Position numbers and translations under genes: made by a program. The notes under the pieces are model-generated. The model did not search any database and was not told where the DNA came from. It saw only the letters and a program-made list of their open reading frames with translations. Shown piece after piece: positions 10,868 through 29,300 of a DNA stretch of 64,000 nt. The stretch covers positions 3,603,501 to 3,667,500 of the forward strand of contig NC_091970.1 in NCBI RefSeq assembly GCF_036711975.1, in the 5' to 3' direction. Each line of letters starts with the position of its first letter. Position 1 is the first letter of the stretch. The DNA comes from Onthophagus taurus (lineage: Eukaryota; Arthropoda; Insecta; Coleoptera; Scarabaeidae).

Positions 10868-11520
10868 TTTAAGATTAAATAAAATTTGTTGACAGTTCAT
10901 AAAAATAAAAAGATATGTTGGTGACACTTAAATCTTTAATTCAAATATAAACTTTTATATCACTTAGTTTTTGTTTTTTATTTATTTAATTGAATTTGAT
11001 GACCTAGTTTAATTGAAATCTTTCCTAATTTTGATTGATTAATCAAATCGTTTCATACAAGTTACAAATTAAAGAAACCTTTCTAATGTAATAAACGGTT
11101 TTGCCTCTACACAAGAGATGGCACCACAAGTTTTAAATTGTCACAACAAAATTTTAAATTAATAATTTTTGTATTCTTTTATATACTATATTTATAGCTA
11201 TAAATATATCAGGATTTTTATATACTTCTCATGCAAAAAGTAATTTTACTTTATCGCAAACGCACTTTTCGATTTTTGTATTAGTTAATTTAATATTTCT
11301 AGTCCTTAACTAAATTGGAATCTTCTTGAATGATTGGATTTCCTGCAACAAAAAGATTTTATTTTAACATGTTTTAAATGACTTCTAGGTTAAAAATAAA
11401 TAAATTAATAATTAAAAAGTGTCGCCATCTAAGAATAAAAACCTAAAATTATCGTACAGTGTGTAATTTGTGTATAAACGTCAAGATGGCAGTAATAGTT
11501 GACAATTCGCGATATCTGTC
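10868..11520. other. Intergenic between xmas-2 and USP7
   Basis: Contains the xmas-2 poly(A) signal (10878-10883), then AT-rich sequence. The USP7 5'UTR or promoter probably begins around 11460-11640, where GC content rises. No gene seen. Confidence 0.5.
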
Positions 11521-11923
11521 TAAAATCGCAAAATGGAAGTGAGTCCTCCATTTTGTTTGTTTTCTCGGTGTGCGGTGTAAAGGATATCGTGTCTCGTTGT
11601 TGTAGAGTTTTTTGGTAAACGCCCGTAAACGTTAGGGTTCCCGTACGCTTACGGGACCGCCGGGACGGGTGTATATATGTGTCTAGTTCGTGTCCCTCGG
11701 TCAGAGGGTTCGACAAATAGCAGACATTGGGCGCATCGCGAGTAAGCACTTCGTCAAATTGACCACAGTCGCCGGCTCCAGGAACAGTAATAGTAGTAAT
11801 CCGTACGCGAACGCCGTTTACCGGTGCGATTCATCTACCGGGAACACTCTTCCAACGTATAAAGAAGTTGGCCCAAAAAAAAGCAAAAAGGAACCTCGGA
11901 CGCCTCCCCTCATCTCATCAACG

Positions 11924-17801
<5,878 letters not shown>

Positions 17802-19010
17802 GACTGAGACTTTTTAAGTTTACGCAAAGAACTACTTCTACTACCACACTATTAATTAATTAATTACAATTTTTAACTAAAAAGCATATAAAGGAAAACT
17901 CCCGTTTTTCTTTCATCTCTCTCTTTCTCTCTCTTATTTCCTTCCTAGCTAAAGGTTTATAAAAATGTATATCTTAAAAATAAACAAGTGTGGTAGCATC
18001 GGTAGAAGAAAACGGATGAATATTAATTAATTTAACAAAGGCCGAGAAGATTGTGAAAGTTTATATTAACTAATAATATAGTTGTTGAGAGTTTAATTTT
18101 TAATTATATACTTTAGCCGCCTTATTTAAATGCAGTTTGTTTTTTTTTAGTCTTGCGGAAATAAACGCGTTTCGGCCTCTAATAATAAAGTTATCTTTAC
18201 CCAACGATTGTTAACCTCAACAATCAATGGCAAAAATTAACTTTATAAGTGTATGTTGTTAAAGAAAAACGATGGAGAAAAAGAAAGTAAAAACGCATCG
18301 CCTCTCACACTCCTAAAGAGATTGATTTCAAATTTTTATTGTAGATAATGGATAATAACTTAGATATTCGAAAAAATTGTACGCCATTTGTATTATAATA
18401 AAAGTTGTCTCCCTAAATGTGAGCGAAATTATTTCATTTCGAGGCAAATGCGGTTTTAATTAAAAAGAAATTAAAACCATATTTTTAATCACTAATCATA
18501 TTTTGACAGGTTAAAATTAAATTTTAGATTATGATTAAAAGTTAATAGCAACTCAAAAAATTATTAAAAAAAAAATATGGTTTTCTTTTTTTAATTAATA
18601 TTTTTAAATATATCAAAAATTAATTTAAAGCATCACTCTGTACTTTGTACTTTCTGTTTTCGTTAAATTGTGTGCAAGCGTAAGATGTATTTATTCATTC
18701 TTATCCTACAAGATGTGTCAAGAAAATGATGAAACTAACATTTAACGTGGTTAAAATAACTATATAAATATATTTGTAAATGAGCTGCTAACAACGTTGA
18801 TTAATTAAATTAATTGGATTAATTGAATTGATCGTGAGGAGTGAGTGGTTAAGATTTATTAATTGCAGAAAATTCGAGAATAAATCCCCTTGGAAAGTTT
18901 ACCGTAAACATTTACTTTAATTTGATAGAATTCGAATCTTCGTTGCCGCTTTTAATCTTAATGCCTTGTAAATATTATTCATTTTCTATGTAAAAAAAAG
19001 AAAAATAATA
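17802..19010 (+). other. USP7 3'UTR region
   Basis: No coding signal. It contains several poly(A) hexamers (near 17980, 18160, 18395 and 19005) and a ctctctctttctctctctta pyrimidine tract at 17915-17940, so alternative 3' ends are likely. The boundary is an estimate. Confidence 0.5.
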
Positions 19011-19037
19011 AACATTGCGGAAAACTTTCCGAGACTT

Positions 19038-19298
19038 CTAATTTAATACAAATTTAATAAAAAGGGGGATCGTTATGTAGGTGCTTGTTAATTCAGACGG
19101 ACAGTGTATTTTGTTAACGTTTTCTCTGTCATGGGAAGAAGGATCATAAAAATCGATGGTTTCTACATAAAAAATCTTCATGTTAACAATATTAATTTTA
19201 TTTTCACGCAAAACACCCATTTTATATAAACGGTTAGCGTTATGCTGTAAATTTACCACAAAGATTGTGAACAATAAAAGTATTAAGATAAAATCCAT
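19038..19298 (-). CDS. Hypothetical small membrane or secreted protein (86 aa)
   Basis: Intronless frame from an ATG, 86 residues. It begins with a strongly hydrophobic segment (MDFILILLLFTIFVVNLQHN) followed by a mixed, coding-like tail with HDRENVNKIHCPSEL. It could be a signal anchor or secretory leader. It lies tail-to-tail with the USP7 3'UTR. I do not recognise a family, no promoter or poly(A) signal supports it, and AT-rich DNA can produce such leaders by chance. Confidence 0.35.
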   Translation of the reverse strand: MDFILILLLFTIFVVNLQHNANRLYKMGVLRENKINIVNMKIFYVETIDFYDPSSHDRENVNKIHCPSELTSTYITIPLFIKFVLN

Positions 19299-19464
19299 TT
19301 TTAAATTTCATAACCTAACCTTGACTTCTTATTTGCGTTCAACGTCTCTCCATGGAAACGAGTAAAACTTCAAAAATGACGTGGTTGTCAATGTCAAAAA
19401 ATTAATTTACTTTTATCATATTTTCGAAATGATTTCGTCACAACTTCTTTTCATAACAAACATA

Positions 19465-20202
19465 CAGTTGCTCACAAAATTGAGTATACACGAGAATGAT
19501 GGAAGATACGAATAATATAAAACGAAATTTGTAACTTTTTTCCCTTTTTGTTTCTAAAATTGTTACATACATATGTATGTATATTGACATTTGTCTGATT
19601 CTTGATTTCTTTTCTATTATCAATTATCATTCAAGAACGGTAGAATCTAAAAGGACTGCTACATCTTTTGTAATTCAGAAAATACGTCAGATAACACCCA
19701 GTCAGCTTGACAGCTGCGTCGTTCTGTTTTTAGTTCAATAAAAATAACAACAAAACTAGAACTAGAAAGTTTCAGGTAATAAACGTCAAGATAACTTTTT
19801 TCATTGTTATCATAGAAACGGAATTGATTTTAAAACGTGACAAAGATTATCTCGTAAAGATTTATTAATATATTTTCATCTTATTCAATATTTAATAAAA
19901 AAAGTGCATTTTGAAATAAATATTAATTACCACTAAATCTTTCGAAATTTTTTCAAATGAAAATTAAAATTGCTAATTAATTTTTGTCATTTTGTTGTCA
20001 TGGAAACGGGGTTGTTTTCCTTTTAAAACGTCAAAATACAATTTTGAGGTTATCTCAAATAGTATTTTCAGTATTTTCCTTTCCTAATGCCTTGTTGTTT
20101 TTCGGCATCTGTTATGATTTGTTCTAGCTTATTCTTCTTACACTTTCATCAATTATTTATTTTCCATTCTCCTGTATAGGTACTCAATTTTGTGAACAAC
20201 TG
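19465..20202. mobile_element. Non-autonomous Tc1/mariner-like element, 738 bp
   Basis: Inverted ends: cagttgctcacaaaattgag at 19465 and its near-perfect complement ctcaattttgtgaacaactg ending at 20202. Both are flanked by TA dinucleotides, the Tc1/mariner target site. There is no transposase frame inside. The interior (about 19780-20050) is a repeat also found at 22945-23240. The DNA just outside the two ends is itself duplicated (catattttcgaaatgatttc at about 19418 and 20211). Confidence 0.75.
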
Positions 20203-20442
20203 TATGTATCATATTTTCGAAATGATTTCATCACAACTTCTTCTCATATCAAACATATTTATACTTTTTTTTAAAACGAATTTAAGCGATTTCGATAAAG
20301 TTATCAAGACCCCCCCATGAACTCCCAGAAAAAAGTCTTAAAACATGAAATCATCGATAAGAAACAATTTAATATCCAAATTAGCTTTAATTTCGCTCAA
20401 TTTAGTTGTGTTAGTAACACGAGATTTATAGGTTATAAGAGA

Positions 20443-22557
20443 ATGTTTTCCCGCCTACTTCCTGTAACGAATCGAGTTTTAAGCAAGGTATTCGCTTACA
20501 AACCTAACTTATCATCGTTTTTAAGTAAAAAAAAACCGATAACGTAACGTATTTTTGGTTTTTGATTTCATTTCGTTAAACACGTTAATTCTATCGACAA
20601 ATAAGAGGTTATCGCTTAAATTGACCGGCTATTTAAAACCCGTTTCGATAAATAACCTCACAATATTGCTTTGAATTTAGTTCGCGTCACATCGAGTTTT
20701 TTTTCATTTAAGAACATTTTAAGAACATCGTGGTTCGTTCTTTTCGCAATTTATAATCTCAAATCATCTCATTACTTCATTTATAACTTTTCAGTTACAA
20801 ATCAACAAGATGAGCACGAATCTATTAAATTCCAACGTTTGGGACTCCGACCCCGAATTATTCGACATGATGAAAAACGAAAAGAAAAGGCAAATGAGAA
20901 GTTTGGAGCTAATTGCTTCAGAAAATTTCACTTCTTTACCAGTATTACAATGTTTAAGTTCGTGTTTGCATAATAAATATTCCGAAGGGCTCCCCGGGCA
21001 GAGGTATTAACAATTATCTTTATTAATTCTTCGTATATCTTAATATATAATATTTTAGATATTACGGTGGAAACGAATTCATTGATGAAGTAGAAATTCT
21101 CGCACAAAAAAGGGCTTTACAAGCTTTTAGGTTAAAACCGGAGAAATGGGGAGTCAACGTTCAATCTTTATCGGGATCACCCGCAAATTTCCAAGTTTAT
21201 ACAGGTTCGTTCACAACGTTTTAATTCATTATTATTAATTTATAATGATATATTAATCAAATAAATTTTTTGGGAAGATATCTACTTTACCGACCTCGGA
21301 CATGTCAAATTTTAATTTTAAATTAATTTTTAGCAATTGCTGAACCACACGGAAGAATTATGGGCTTAGATTTACCTGATGGTGGGCATTTAACCCATGG
21401 ATTTCAAACACCATCGAAAAAAATATCAGCTACCTCCTTATTTTTCGAATCTATGTCTTATAAGGTATTAAAACATAACCTAACTTCTCATTACATTAAT
21501 TACTATTTGTTTGATTTTTTTGTAGGTTGATCCTAATACAGGCTTAATAGATTATGAATTCCTTGCAAAAATGGCACGTCAATTCCGCCCGAAAGTAATC
21601 GTAGCCGGAGTGAGTTGTTATTCTCGCCAATTAGATTACAAAAAATTCCGGAGTATTTGCGATGAAGTTGGAGCGTATTTGTTTTCTGATATGGCTCATA
21701 TTGCGGGATTAGTTGCAGCGGGTAAATTAAATAAAAAAATTGATTTTAGATTTGATTAATTTTCCCAAATTAGGTGTAACGTCCGATCCTTTCGAGTACA
21801 GCGATGTTGTTACCACGACGACCCATAAAAGTCTTCGAGGTCCCCGCGCTGCAATGATTTTTTACCGTAAAGGAGTTCGCTCAACTAACGCAAAAGGGGA
21901 AAATATAATGTATGATTTAGAATCGAAAATAAACCAAGCTGTTTTTCCTGGATTACAAGGTAAATTTAATTTTTCATCGATATATTTAATTTATATAATA
22001 ATTAATTTTTAGGTGGCCCTCATAACAATGCAATTGCCGCAATCGCAACTGCAATGAAACAAGCTCAATCCCCTGAATTTATTCAATATCAAAAGCAAGT
22101 TATTGCAAACGCTAGGAGACTTGCGGAGGGTTTAGTATCGAAAGGTTATGATATAGCTACAGGGGGCACTGATGTTCATATGTTGCTGGTTGATTTAAGA
22201 AAAATTGGGTTATCAGGGGCGAAAGCTGAAAAGATTTTGGAGGATATTTCAATTGCTTGTAATAAAAACACGGTTCCTGGAGATAAAAGTGCTTTAAATC
22301 CGTCCGGTTTTCGACTTGGAACTCCGGCCATCACCACCAGGGGGTTCACCGAAAAAGATGTCGATCGTGTCGTTGATTTCATCGATCGCGGGCTTAAATT
22401 AGGTTTGGAAATTAGCGTTATTTCCGGACCCAAATTGGTTGATTATAAGAAAGTTATTGAATCTAACGAGGAGATTAAGGGAAAAATTGCCCTTTTAAAG
22501 AAGGAAGTTGAGGAGTTTTGCGAGAAATTCCCCCTCCCCGGATTACCCGAATACTAA
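20443..22557 (+). CDS. Shmt: Serine hydroxymethyltransferase, mitochondrial/cytosolic
   Basis: Cytosolic form: ATG 20810, exons to 21003, then 21059-21204, 21334-21464, 21526-21721, 21774-21959 and 22013-22557; all phases match, 465 residues. PLP enzyme interconverting serine plus tetrahydrofolate and glycine plus methylene-tetrahydrofolate. Visible motifs are the LIASENF substrate region, the SGSPAN loop, [12 protein letters not shown], and the PLP lysine in [14 protein letters not shown]. An upstream exon 20443-20487 encodes [15 protein letters not shown], an Arg/Lys/Ser-rich presequence with no acidic residues. It can splice in phase to the acceptor at 20794 and joins [11 protein letters not shown]. 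One gene can thus give both forms, as is known for fly Shmt. The upstream exon donor (AAG|GTATTC) is only fair. Poly(A) signal at 22591. Confidence 0.95.
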
Positions 22558-22599
22558 AATTAAGATACTTTATAATACAGATTCTTTAAGAATAAAATA

Positions 22600-25500
22600 T
22601 TTTTAATTCTTTAATTCTTACGTTTTATTTTTAAATAAAAATCTGCCCCATTTTATATCCGATATAATGTGTTTACTGTTGGGAGTAAAATCGGTTATTG
22701 GATAGTAATAAACATTAAACGGTTCCGTTTCGTTAAGAACGGATAAACAGCACTCGGAGGGCAATAAATTTTATTGTTACCAGTAAAAATGAACTCTTCC
22801 AGGGTGTTATAATTATTATTATTGTTAGCTGTATTTCACTTTGTCACATTTATTTGTTACGCATTTATTTTACTGTCAGGAAGCTTTTAAATCTTACGAA
22901 ATGAATAAAAATCTGGATGAGTGTGAAGTTTGAAATTAATTCTAATAAACGTCAAGATGACTTTTTTCTTTGTTGTCATAGAAACGGAATTGCTCCCCCT
23001 TTTAAAATGTCAAAATGACAAAGATTATCTCGCGGAGATTTATTAATATACCTATTTCCATCTTATTCAATATTTAATAAAAAAAAGTGCATTTTGAAAT
23101 AAATATTAATTACCACCAAATATTTAAATATGTTTTCAAATAAAAATTAATAAAACTGTTTAATTCTTATGTCATTTTGTTGTCACGAAACGGGGTTGTT
23201 TTCCATTTAACGTCAAAATACAATTTTGAGGTTGCCTCAAACAGTATTTTCATTTGATTCAATATATAATAAAATTAATCAATAACAGAGTGTATTTTAT
23301 AATAAATAAATAATTCTACGTATTAGCCCATTCATTTAACACATAAGTACTTATTTCAATTTTGATTATAATTAATCCGTTTAATTGGTCGTGAAGGGAA
23401 GCGATAATTATTCGAAATCAATATTTATTTAATAAATCTTTTCAATTAAATTTAATAATTTATTCATCTTTCGCTCGGTTGTAATAACAAATATTTGAGT
23501 TGGATTATTTTAATTTTGTGTAGTTTTTTTTTGTAGGATCAAAAAAAAACCGTGAGAAGTTTTCCGGTTTGTGGTGACACTCAGCAATATATTATCACGA
23601 CACAATATAACGTTTTCGCATTGTGTAACGTTGCCAAGACGAGTTTGTGAATAATGAGGTTGCAGCCCCCTCCAGACTTTCTCATTGACGGCTAACGACG
23701 GAAAAAGAAACGAAGGGGAAACAAACCGAATTATCAGTTATTTCAAACTAAATAATTTGAAATTTTGTTGCATAAAAATCCTTTTTAGTTGATTGGCAAT
23801 GGAAATTGTGAAATTCAATCTTGTATGTAAATTCACCTGTCTGAAAAATATATATATTCACTCGAAAGCAGAGGTGTTTGTTGGTTTATCTTCCGAGATG
23901 TATACTTTAAGTTACATTCTATACCTTTTAGAGATGCAAGTGACACGACGGAAATTCTTTTACAATTTCTCTAAGACAAATACTTTTAAAAGGAATTGAA
24001 TTGTTTTGTTTTCAATAAAACATTTTCAATTAGAAATAATTATTGTTTTTGTTTTATAGTTTTAGGTTGGTCTCTATGAAGTTCTTTCCATTCTCAACTA
24101 AATTTTTTTGCTTTTAAATGTCTCACCATCAATAATCTCCCATTTATATTCCCGATAAAGTTCTTCAAATCATATTTATATCATATCCAGTTGCAAATCA
24201 TCCATCTTATAAGGCCATAGAAATTATTACTGATGATAATAAAGTTTCTAAAGCACTATAAGCATCAAGATATGGAGTAAAAGCTTAATATATACACCTG
24301 TATATAATAAAATATTTTGTAGGTTATATCTGAAGTCGATTTTAACGAGATCTTTATATCGATGTTTAATCGTAGATATTTTTATATGTAATTAAAAAAA
24401 TTATTATTACATACTTACATTTTCCATCAAATCGGAAACTAAAACGGTGTCATAAATTTCTTCAATTGGAGTGGTAGAGTGAATCCTTCTTTACAGTTTT
24501 ATTATCGTATTACCACAAAACTAAAAGGTATCGCAATTTTTAAATGAATTAATCCTTTCCACGGAATTTTTCCACCATAAACATCACATCTTAGGATTTT
24601 TAAACTTTCCTCATTGCTTATAAACACCTGCGTAACAAATAGACAAATAAATTAGACCAAATTCGATTAATAAATGATCCAGATTAAACTCAATCGGATA
24701 TAAATACAAATTAAATTAATTTATCTTACTTTATAACCTAAAAATAAAACGATTTTATCGATTTGTATTGACAAGTTGATGTAACCAAAGATAATTCGTG
24801 AAAGTGTCACTAGATGGGGTTGTTACTTCAATTTTTTTTTTAATTAAAATGTATTTATTTATATAAATTGATTTATTTAAAATATTGATTAATTAAAAGA
24901 AATATAAAATTTACCGATTTTAGGAAGAAATTAAAACGGTGGTTATCAAGTGTCAATTACCGCTAGATGGGGTGAATCGTTTAAAAAAATTGTAAAAAAA
25001 TATTTTCACCCAAATAAAGATTAATTTCATCTTATTATGTTAATTTAGATTTAAAATTAATGAAATTGACTTACTTTGTTTTCATCTCGATGTTCAAGAA
25101 TATTCCAAGACTTAAACTTGACAGCGCAAAAGTTAGGTTATGCTCCGATAAAATCTTCACTTAATTTGAAAAGAAAAAATGGGGTCGTGGATCCTAAAAT
25201 CACGATAAATTAATAAGTTAGGTGTTCAAAAACGTATTTAGATAATTTTTTTGGTTCAATAACGCATTTTTTGTTGTAAAATTTACCAAGTTTAGGAAGA
25301 AATTCAAGAGGTGATAATAATCTGTCAAAACGAGATTTAATACGATTAATTACCGAAAGATGGGGTGAGTAATAATTTTATTAAAAAAAAATTTTTTAAA
25401 TCAAATACTAATTAATTAATAATTAATTAGCAAATGAATTAAATTGACTTGATTTTAATGAATCACCCAATTTTGAATTAAAACTAATAACGTCAAATTG

Positions 25501-26180
25501 GCAGCTTAATATACATATTGTTAGGTTATGTTTCGATAACCTCCCACTGAATTTTCATGTAGAATTATGTACGCAACAAATAGAAAAATAAATAAGAACA
25601 AATTCGATTAATAAATGAGCTAGATTAAACTTAATCGGATATAAATACGAATTAAATTAATTATTCTTCCTAAAACGATTTTATCGATTTGTATTGACAA
25701 GTTGATGTAACCAAAGGTGACCAAAGAGAATTCGTGAAACTGTCACTAGATGGGGTTATTACTTAACTTTTTTTTAATTAATAATTTATTTAAAATATTG
25801 ATTAATTAATTTAAAATCAATATTTTTTAATATTTATAAAAAGGGTTAAAATTTATTTTTTTTAGATATAATTTTTATATGGTAACCATGGAAACCAGAA
25901 ATATCAAAATTTGACGTTTCATAAAAAATGTTTTAAAAAAATTATGAAATAATGACCGATAAAAGGGATATAAAAGTGATGCACTTTGTGTGCGTACACA
26001 AACGGTAATGTAGAAATCGTTTTATCGCAAAGTGTATAAGGATTGCCGAAGGGGATGGAAAAATCAGTTACAAAAAAAAAAAATGGGAAAAAAGTGAAAA
26101 AAGAAAGAGACCGTGGCGACACTTAGCCGTTGTGTTTAGCGGTGCGATTGCGTTAGGGGGTAGTAGGTGGTACTTCGCCC
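22600..26180. repeat. Repeat-rich intergenic region between Shmt and allatostatin CC
   Basis: About 22945-23240 repeats the interior of the element at 19780-20050 (aaacgtcaagatgacttttt ... aagtgcattttgaaataaat). About 24610-24830 and 25560-25770 are two copies of one sequence (gattgacaagttgatgtaacc-like, ending in cactagatggggtt). About 24910-24985 and 25190-25380 carry the related 'aggaagaaatt...agatggggtga' repeat. I found no gene. Confidence 0.6.
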
Positions 26181-26188
26181 TATATAAA
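26181..26188 (+). promoter_or_regulatory. TATA box of allatostatin CC
   Basis: TATATAAA, about 167 bp upstream of the precursor ATG in a locally GC-richer stretch (26120-26260). A transcription start near 26210 is expected. Confidence 0.65.
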
Positions 26189-26354
26189 CTCTTCCTTTCC
26201 TCCAGCAATAACATTACGGGCGACGCTCCCCCGAACCCGAACCGCGAACAGTTTACCCACTCCACAGCAATTGATTGCTAATATTCGAAAATTGAATCAA
26301 AATCAAAGTCGAATCATAAAGCGCGCGCGAAAAACATTAATCTTAATTGTAATA

Positions 26355-29300
26355 ATGGAAAATAAAACGATTTTTTTCATCATTCTGGACTTGTTCGTTT
26401 TATTTTCGATTCAAAATCGCGTTCAATGCAGCCCGATTGAAAAAAAAAGTGCAGCCCCGGAAAGGGTTACCGACGATTCCGATTATATCTTCGATGTTAA
26501 ATACGATGAGTATCCGGTAAGTAAATTTTATTTATTATTTAAAAAAAACATCAAGAGCAAATAAAAAAGGGTAATCTTGATCAAATTACCATGTCAAAAG
26601 GCCAAAAAAATGATGGATAAAATCGATCAAAATCTCCATAATTTCAACTTTAAAATTTTAAATTCTTAGCTTTTAAGTTAAAATCTGGGTCGCTTTTTAA
26701 AAATGCAACATAAAAAAGAAATAAATGAAAATAATTATCATTATAATGTGCTTAGAGTTTCGAGTTTTTACTTTGAATTTCACTCCGTTTAAGTGTAATG
26801 GAGATTCGTTATCTAAACATGGACAGAGACGAGCTAGTTGCGTTCATAAACAATAGTTGGGAAATGCGGCACAATTGAGTGCATGTAAATTATTACAATA
26901 GAACCCCCACGCTAAACATTTGCGGCCCCATTTCTCTTTAAGTACATATATTAAATATGTATCATTAGTTCATTTGAAAAGATTTTTCATTTTACACAAT
27001 TATTCGAATATAACATTGACGTAGTTGTCGGAAATTTGCCTGCATTTGCCTTTGATTAGAACGGGTTGCGTCGGCGGATATAACACGTTATTCATCAGTT
27101 TGCCTAATTCGCGGCTCAATTGTCATTATGAATATGTATGTAATGCGTCAAGCGCATTATGTTACATCTCTGTTTGAATCCGGACAACATCAAACATCGG
27201 ACTAATACAAAACTTGAAATAAAATGAAACCGTAATAACGATATTAATAATTCCAGGAATCCATAAACCTCAATTCAGCATTATTTTTGCGGTTAGAACA
27301 TGAAGTTTCACCAGTTTCACTTTCGTTTCATTTGAGGGGGAAAAATCAGGGATTCTAAAATCACAATAAATTAATAGATTAGGTCTTCAAAAACGTATTT
27401 TGATAAATTTTTCAGTTCAATAACACTTATTTTGGTGTAAAATTTACCTTTTTAGGAAAACATTTAAACGGTGGTTATAAACTGTCAAAACGCGATTAAT
27501 AGGACTAATTACCGCTAGATGGGTTGAGTAATTGTTTAAAAAAACTGTAAAAATTAAATTTTACCCAAACAAAGATTGCTTTCCTTTTATTATGTTAATT
27601 TAGATTTAGAATTAATGAAATTGACTTACTTTGTTTTCATTTCGAATTTCAAGAATGTCCCAACACTTAAAATTAACAGCGTAAAAGTAAGGTTATGTTC
27701 CGATAAAATCTTCACTTAATTTAAGAAGAAAAAAATCGCCTGTTGGACTCTCAAATACGCAATAAATTAATATGTTGGCTATTAAAAAACGTATTTTGAT
27801 AATTTTTTGGTTCAATAACCCTTTTTTTGTTGCAAAATCTACCAATTTTAGGAAGAAATTCAAGCGGTGGTTATCAAGTGTTAAAACGCGATTTAATACG
27901 ATTAATAACCGATAGATGGGGTGAGTAACTATTTAAAAAATTTAATTTCAACCTAAATAATAATTAAACAACAAATGAATAAAATCGACTTAATGTGTTT
28001 TGATTTTAATGCATCATCAATTTTGAATTAAAACCAACAATTTCAAATTGACAGCTTAATATGAATATTGATATTTGATAACCTCACTTAAGTTTCTACG
28101 ATAAAAACATAATTAACAACCTTTTATTTGTCTTTGTTGAATAAAATATGTCTTAAAGGTTGTTTATAAATAAATTGGCGGTGTTTAATTGACGTAAAAG
28201 TGATTTTAATGTTAAAAGGACGTTTATCGAGTGCTTCATTCAACCGGAATCGCGTTCTTCGTTTGATTTTACACTTGAGATGTGGTGCTAAATTAGAGTA
28301 ATTAAACGTTGTGACATTTTCATGTGAAAAGTAATCAGAAAAATCTTTATTTACTGCTTGTTTCAAGAGGGGAAAATTCATCTTGTCGCGATTGTTGGAT
28401 GACATTCTCAATTTTAAGTTTTTAATGTAAGATAAAATTGGAAAAGTGCGGTTATAAAACTTTGTTTTATTAAGTTCTCCTCTATATTTCTCTTAATATA
28501 AGAACTATTAATTACTACACATACAGAAATCCCATTATTGTTTTATTGCGACATTCGATTGCATATTTCTTGTTAAAAGCACGCAGTTAGTCCTTGTGTT
28601 ATATCTTCGGTGTCATGCTGGGCCAACAGCAGCAAGTATTGCGATTTTCAATTAATGGTTTCTCACTAATAAAAACGAGAAACATTCAATAAAAATGAAA
28701 TCAACCGGTTGAAATTATTATCAGAGGTTAGATTCTAAATGTCAAATTTGACATATTAATATAACCTCAAAATTTATAATTATTTATTTATTTCTAGATG
28801 GTTGTGCCAAGAAAACGAGCCGCATTACTAGTGGATCGTTTGATGGTGGCCCTTCAAAAAGCGATTGAAGAAGAGGATCAAAGGAACATAGAGGCGCAAA
28901 GAAAACATTCCGGTTACGGATTAAGACAAGACGATGTCCGTTCAGTGAGTAATTTAAATTAGAAATGTGTGTTATTCCCCCACGATTAAATTCTCGATTT
29001 TCACACAATATAACCAGCTTGACGAAACGCAGGTATAAGGTTTCAAACGGATTGATTATAACACTCCAACTCGGATTGATATTGCGAAATTTGATTTCGT
29101 ACTTCTAGCCTTGTTGTTCGATAATATCGCCGCGTTATGTCATCGAAACTTTATTTTATTTTACGTAAAATAAATTAATTTTAGATTGAAGATAAAAATG
29201 CAACAAGGTTTTTTTTTGCGCGTAATTCATGGTATATAAAGGATTTGCGAAATATTTTTTTTTAAATATAACACGACCAAAATGATGTTCGTTTTTGCGT

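Noticed and set aside
11429..11749. 106-aa minus frame over the USP7 5' region
   Set aside because: Overlaps the USP7 promoter/5'UTR, has no recognisable protein features, and its composition follows the GC-rich leader.
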